Positions 6,148-9,514 of a stretch of 9,514 nucleotides of DNA are shown piece by piece. Both the position numbers and the translations under genes were made by a program. The first letter of the stretch is position 1. Every line of letters begins with the position of its first letter. Source of the stretch: K189A clade bacterium. GTDB lineage: Bacteria; Pseudomonadota; Gammaproteobacteria; Pseudomonadales; Azotimanducaceae. The stretch spans positions 1-9,514 of the forward strand of contig RKSB01000134.1 in assembly GCA_007571095.1 (NCBI GenBank). Direction: 5' to 3'. The notes under the pieces were generated by a model that ran no database searches, was not told the origin of the DNA, and saw only the letters and a program-made list of their open reading frames with translations.

Positions 6148-7566
6148 TCAGCGAGCAGCCTCGAAGTCGGCGGCATGCCTGCCTGTGATGGCTTCACAGC
6201 GTTTGGTGATCCTGTCGATAATTCCGCCGAAGGCATGGTTGCTCATACAGACGACGTGTACGGTGGATTCTTCTTTGGTCCATCCGGCAACCCTTTCGAC
6301 GAGCTGGTTGAGGTCTGTGTTTGCCTCAATGCGTCCCGAAGATTCCTCTGCCAGCGAGTCGATGGACCATTGCAGATCCTGCTGATTCTGCCATATCGCC
6401 AGATCGGCCGAACTCGTGCAGTCGGCCAGCCGGTTCAGCAGATCGCCTCTTTTCATGGTGTGCGAACTTGGCTCTATCAGGGCGACAATGCGGTCATTCG
6501 GAAATCTGCTGCGAAGGCTTTCCAGCGTGCAGGCGATGGCTGTCGGATGGTGTGCGAAATCGTCATAGAGTATCAGTGCCCCCCATCGCCCGACTTCTTC
6601 CAGTCGTCGCTTGACGCCGGCGAAGCTGCTCAGTGCTTCGATCGCTGCTTCGGCAGGCACGCCGGCATGATCGGCGGCGGCGATGGCGGCCAGCGCGTTG
6701 GCGGTATTGTGTTCGCCCTGCAACGACCAGTGCACGTTTCCCAAAGGACGATCGTCCAGATACAGGTCGAAGCCCGTGGCAGTGGTTTCTCCTCGCCACA
6801 GGGGGTGCTGACCCTGTCCTTTAGTCTTGTGTCTGCCCAGCCAGACCGCCGGTGTCCACAAGCCACGGTCGAGAATTTCCCTGATCGTGTCGTCGCCGGC
6901 GGGCACAATCACTCGTCCGTTGTCGGGCAGGGTTCGAAGCAGCAGGTGAAACTGCTGCATGATGGCATCCAGATTCGGGTAGATGTCGGCGTGGTCGTAT
7001 TCGACATTGCCGATGACCAGAGTGCGCGGGTGATAGTGCAGAAACTTGGCTCGCCTGTCGAAGTAGGAGGTGTCGTACTCGTCGGCTTCGACCACAAAGA
7101 AGGGGCAATTCGGGCTCAGTCGAGCAGAGGCCTCAAAATCTCTGGGCACGCCTCCGATGACAAAGCCTGCCTTGAGTCCGGCGTTTTCCAGTATCCAGGC
7201 CAGCATGCTGGCGGTGGTGGTTTTGCCATGAGTACCGGCGATGGCCATCACCCACCGGCCGGCCAGTACAAAGTCTTTCAGCCATTCGGCACCGGACAGA
7301 AAGGGCAGGTTTTCCCTGAGCAGATACTCGACCGCCGGATGCCCTCTTGCCAGGCCGGCATTGCCCAGAATGAACAGGTCGGGTGTTGGCCGAAGGCTGG
7401 CCAGATTCGACTGTGAACAGACATCAATCCGGTGTTCGGCGAGAATGTCGCTCATTGGCGGATAGATGTTCTGGTCTGATCCACTCACTCGGTGGCCAGC
7501 CTGCCGGGCGAGCAACGCCAGATGGCCTATCAGGGTGCCACCCACGCCGATGAAGTGCATGTGCAC
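6148..7566 (-). CDS. mpl: UDP-N-acetylmuramate:L-alanyl-gamma-D-glutamyl-meso-diaminopimelate ligase
   Basis: Mpl reattaches the recovered murein tripeptide L-Ala-gamma-D-Glu-mDap to UDP-MurNAc, using ATP, in cytoplasmic peptidoglycan recycling. The 472 residues, close to E. coli Mpl (457), show the Mur-ligase plan: an N-terminal UDP-binding Rossmann part with IGVGGTLIGHLALLARQAGH, the ATP-binding AGTHGKTTT at 110-118, the central-domain NVEYDHADIYPN and the C-terminal YDDFAHHPTAI. The variant SGSDQNIYPPMS near the start is characteristic of Mpl rather than MurC. The GTG at 7566 gives an N-terminus colinear with known Mpl (seven residues to the first Gly of the GVGGT loop); the ATG at 7560, with AAGG 5 bases upstream, is the alternative. 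The gene starts 3 bases after the stop of the upstream membrane-protein gene, implying coupling. Confidence 0.96.
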   Translation of the reverse strand: MHMHFIGVGGTLIGHLALLARQAGHRVSGSDQNIYPPMSDILAEHRIDVCSQSNLASLRPTPDLFILGNAGLARGHPAVEYLLRENLPFLSGAEWLKDFVLAGRWVMAIAGTHGKTTTASMLAWILENAGLKAGFVIGGVPRDFEASARLSPNCPFFVVEADEYDTSYFDRRAKFLHYHPRTLVIGNVEYDHADIYPNLDAIMQQFHLLLRTLPDNGRVIVPAGDDTIREILDRGLWTPAVWLGRHKTKGQGQHPLWRGETTATGFDLYLDDRPLGNVHWSLQGEHNTANALAAIAAADHAGVPAEAAIEALSSFAGVKRRLEEVGRWGALILYDDFAHHPTAIACTLESLRSRFPNDRIVALIEPSSHTMKRGDLLNRLADCTSSADLAIWQNQQDLQWSIDSLAEESSGRIEANTDLNQLVERVAGWTKEESTVHVVCMSNHAFGGIIDRITKRCEAITGRHAADFEAAR

Positions 7567-7569
7567 CTT

Positions 7570-8115
7570 TTAAGCCCCGGGCAGGGCAGGAAGTGGCAGC
7601 AGAATGGCCGTGCCTACCAGTGTCATCAGGATGATCGCCAGTGCCAGCAGAAAGCCTCTGGCCAGCGTGGTGTTAATGGCATGCTTGAGGATGAACCCAA
7701 TCACTGTAAGTTCGTAGATTTGCAACCCCAGGCTGAGAATGGCGAGGATCAGCGTACCCGCTGTCACGGCGTCCTCTGTTCCACCGGCGTAGGGCAGAAC
7801 CAGCAGCACTCTCGGCAGAGTCAGCAACAGGTCGCAACCGAGTATCGCATTCAGGGTTTTTGAGAACCTTTCCTCTTTTTCGGCTGTTCTGAGAATCAGC
7901 CATACTGCACCGCTGAAGAGTGCCGTCAGGACGACTGCCCAGCCGACCGCAAGCATCGGCGATATGTCGATGGCGGTGTTGTTGACCAGGGCGAGATACT
8001 GAACCAGAATGACGGCGGCCAGAAAGATCGCCGTCAGCAGGGGAGAAGCCGGTGTATGCTCGGGGCTTTCTCTCATCAGGCAGAGATTGAAGAAAAAACG
8101 CAACAGGACTGACAT
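7570..8115 (-). CDS. Polytopic inner-membrane protein of unknown function
   Basis: A 181-residue protein with four or five hydrophobic segments, roughly LLTAIFLAAVILVQYLALV (about 24-42), MLAVGWAVVLTALFSGAVWL (about 53-72), a central LLLTLPRVLLVLPY region, LILAILSLGLQIYELTVIGF, and FLLALAIILMTLVGTAILL at the end. I place the start at the ATG 8115-8113 (MSVLLRFFFNLCLM). The frame extends upstream to 8196, but the extra 27 residues are polar, and the N-terminus LLRFFFNLCLMRESPEHTPAS looks like the natural head of a small proteobacterial membrane-protein family of which I know no function. No good Shine-Dalgarno sequence precedes this ATG. It is directly upstream of mpl with a 3-base gap and is divergent from pfp. 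Confidence 0.82.
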   Translation of the reverse strand: MSVLLRFFFNLCLMRESPEHTPASPLLTAIFLAAVILVQYLALVNNTAIDISPMLAVGWAVVLTALFSGAVWLILRTAEKEERFSKTLNAILGCDLLLTLPRVLLVLPYAGGTEDAVTAGTLILAILSLGLQIYELTVIGFILKHAINTTLARGFLLALAIILMTLVGTAILLPLPALPGA

Positions 8116-8223
8116 AGAGGCGAGAGTGCGGGCTTTCGTCCTCCTATTTTGGCACAAGGGGGCGAAAGAGTGGTTGTCGGTTACCATGAGAGCCATTCCT
8201 TGAATTCAGACACAGGTGCAACT

Positions 8224-9483
8224 ATGCCGCCCAATCTTTTTTATGCGCAGTCAGGCGGAGTGACTGCCGTCATCAATGCCAGTGCCTGCGGAGTGATCGA
8301 GACTGCGCGAGAGCATTCTCAGGCAATCGGCAACGTACTGGCCGGCCGCAATGGCATTCTGGGTGCTCTGACCGAGGAGTTGATCGACACCAGCCTCGAG
8401 CTCTCGATGGACATTGCCTCGTTGCGTTCAACGCCTGGCGGTGCCTTTGGTTCCTGCCGCTACAAGCTGCCTTCACCCGAAACGCACGCCCGAGAATACA
8501 AGCGTCTGCTGGAGGTCTTTTCGGCACACGACATTCGAATGTTTCTTTACAACGGCGGCGGCGACAGCCTGGACACCGCCTGGAAGGTTCAGCAGTTTGC
8601 CGACAGTCAGGGCTATCCTCTGACTGTGGTCGGCGTTCCCAAAACCATAGACAACGACCTGCCGCTTACGGACAACTGCCCGGGGTTTGGCTCGGCTGCC
8701 AAGTATGTTGCGGTGTCGGTGCAGGAGGCCGGCCTGGACGTGGCCAGCATGTGTGCTACGTCAACTCGAGTGTTTATTATGGAAGTCATGGGTCGGCACG
8801 CTGGCTGGATTGCTGCAGCTGCCAGCCTGATTCAGGACGATTCAGGCTATCCGCCCTTGACCCTGTTGTTGCCCGAGATTCCTCTACAGCAGGAAGCGTT
8901 TCTTGCTCGAGTCAAAGATCAGGTTGCGCGATATGGCTATACCTTGGTGGTGGTTTCTGAAGGTATTCAGGGTGCCGACGGGCAGCTACTGTCGGCAAGC
9001 AGCCAGCGTGATGCCTTTGGGCATGCTCAGCTCGGCGGAGTGGCTCCTCGAATTGCTCAAATGATCACTCAGCAGCTTGAGTTGAAATGTCATTGGGCGA
9101 CGGCCGACTATCTGCAAAGGTCGGCTCGTCATCTGGTTTCGGCTGTTGACCTTGAACAGGCTTATGCAGTCGGCAAAACTGCGGTGGAATATGCCGTTGC
9201 GGGTCAAGGTGGCGTGATGCCGGCGATTGTTCGGCTGGCCGAAGAGGACTATCGGTGGACGCTGAAGCCGGTTTCTCTCAGCGAGGTTGCCAATGTCGAG
9301 CACTGTCTGCCGAAGGACTATATCGCCGAGGACGGGTTCGCCGTCAGTGAACAGGGCAGGGCCTATCTGCGGCCGCTGATTCAAGGCGAAGCCCCGCCTT
9401 CTTATGCTCACGGGTTGCCTCGATATGTTCGGCTTAAGAACCGTCAGCTAAAGCCGAAACTGCCGGCCTTTTCTCCGGCCTGA
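8224..9483 (+). CDS. pfp: Pyrophosphate-dependent 6-phosphofructokinase
   Basis: The enzyme interconverts fructose 6-phosphate and fructose 1,6-bisphosphate using PPi, reversibly, in the cytoplasm. The 419 residues start AQSGGVTAVINASACGV (phosphoryl-donor loop) and carry GGGDS at 111-115, PKTIDND at 139-145 and MGRHAGW at 189-195. Lys in PKTIDND, where ATP-dependent enzymes have Gly, marks PPi use; D143 is the catalytic base. The overall character matches PPi-PFKs of methanotrophic and other gammaproteobacteria. The ATG at 8224 is preferred to an upstream ATG at 8149 because AGGTG lies 5 bases before it and the protein then begins just before the conserved SGG. It is read away from the mpl cluster, with about 108 bp of shared upstream DNA. 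Confidence 0.94.
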   Translation: MPPNLFYAQSGGVTAVINASACGVIETAREHSQAIGNVLAGRNGILGALTEELIDTSLELSMDIASLRSTPGGAFGSCRYKLPSPETHAREYKRLLEVFSAHDIRMFLYNGGGDSLDTAWKVQQFADSQGYPLTVVGVPKTIDNDLPLTDNCPGFGSAAKYVAVSVQEAGLDVASMCATSTRVFIMEVMGRHAGWIAAAASLIQDDSGYPPLTLLLPEIPLQQEAFLARVKDQVARYGYTLVVVSEGIQGADGQLLSASSQRDAFGHAQLGGVAPRIAQMITQQLELKCHWATADYLQRSARHLVSAVDLEQAYAVGKTAVEYAVAGQGGVMPAIVRLAEEDYRWTLKPVSLSEVANVEHCLPKDYIAEDGFAVSEQGRAYLRPLIQGEAPPSYAHGLPRYVRLKNRQLKPKLPAFSPA

Positions 9484-9484
9484 G

Positions 9485-9514
9485 TCAGAGCGGCAACAGG
9501 GGTGCGATCACCAG
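9485..9514 (-). CDS. Possible 3' end of a convergent minus-strand gene
   Basis: On the minus strand the last bases read LVIAPLLPL followed by TGA at 9487-9485, one base beyond the pfp stop codon on the other strand. A hydrophobic tail tightly convergent with pfp is plausible for a real gene, but nine codons are too few to identify or confirm it. Confidence 0.3.
   Translation of the reverse strand: MVIAPLLPL

Noticed and set aside
6175..7416. Long plus-strand open frame of 413 codons opposite mpl
   Set aside because: It is the antisense shadow of mpl, whose minus-strand reading has every Mur-ligase motif. The plus-strand translation shows no family features.
8151..8166. TTGGCAC resembling the -24 element of a sigma-54 promoter upstream of pfp
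   Set aside because: The -12 element should read TTGC at the fixed distance. The sequence there is GGCG, so the required GC step is not in place.
8149..8223. Upstream in-frame ATG that would add 25 residues to the phosphofructokinase
   Set aside because: The added residues are not like the family, and AGGTG correctly spaced before the ATG at 8224 supports the later start.
9462..9479. Inverted repeat GCCGG/CCGGC with an 8-base loop at the end of pfp, as a terminator
   Set aside because: It lies within the last codons of pfp, has only a 5-bp stem and has no following T tract.

Overview
The window looks like chromosomal DNA of a gammaproteobacterium. The evidence is a complete mpl gene (cell-wall recycling, typical of Gram-negative bacteria) and a PPi-type 6-phosphofructokinase of the kind known from methanotrophic and some sulfur-oxidising gammaproteobacteria. 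The taxonomic call is an inference from protein character only. Nearly everything lies on the minus strand; only pfp, at the right, lies on the plus strand.

Right part (about 5.6-9.5 kb), housekeeping. A minus-strand cluster reads a polytopic membrane protein (8115-7570), mpl (7566-6148) and a MutT-type Nudix hydrolase (6075-5635). pfp (8224-9483) is divergent from it. The last 30 bases may hold the 3' end of a convergent minus-strand gene.

Left part (1-5.6 kb), accessory. Reading along the minus strand from the Nudix stop codon come: a ferritin-like helical-bundle protein with one or two tiny membrane ORFs (5515-4781); a decayed second copy of the Nudix gene (4373-4745); a defence-type operon (4332-518); a third, decayed Nudix copy (109-330 or further); and the possible start of another gene at the left edge. 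The operon contains an HTH plus ImmA/IrrE-type zinc peptidase, a 35-codon stub of a DUF4411 (PIN-like toxin family) gene, and an 843-residue fusion of a gamma-class adenine methyltransferase with a BsuBI/PstI-family restriction endonuclease.

Two points stand out. First, the Nudix 3' end is present three times in the same orientation. Each homology stops just after the Nudix stop codon and is followed by a minus-strand gene. This is what repeated insertion of cargo behind the 3' end of one gene, or tandem duplication of Nudix plus cargo followed by decay, would leave. No integrase or transposase is visible. Second, in the ImmA/IrrE-DUF4411 pair the toxin is reduced to its first 35 codons. The stub abuts the ImmA gene on one side (TAG immediately followed by ATG) and overlaps the restriction-modification start by one base on the other (TGATG), so a restriction-modification protein now sits in the slot of the toxin.
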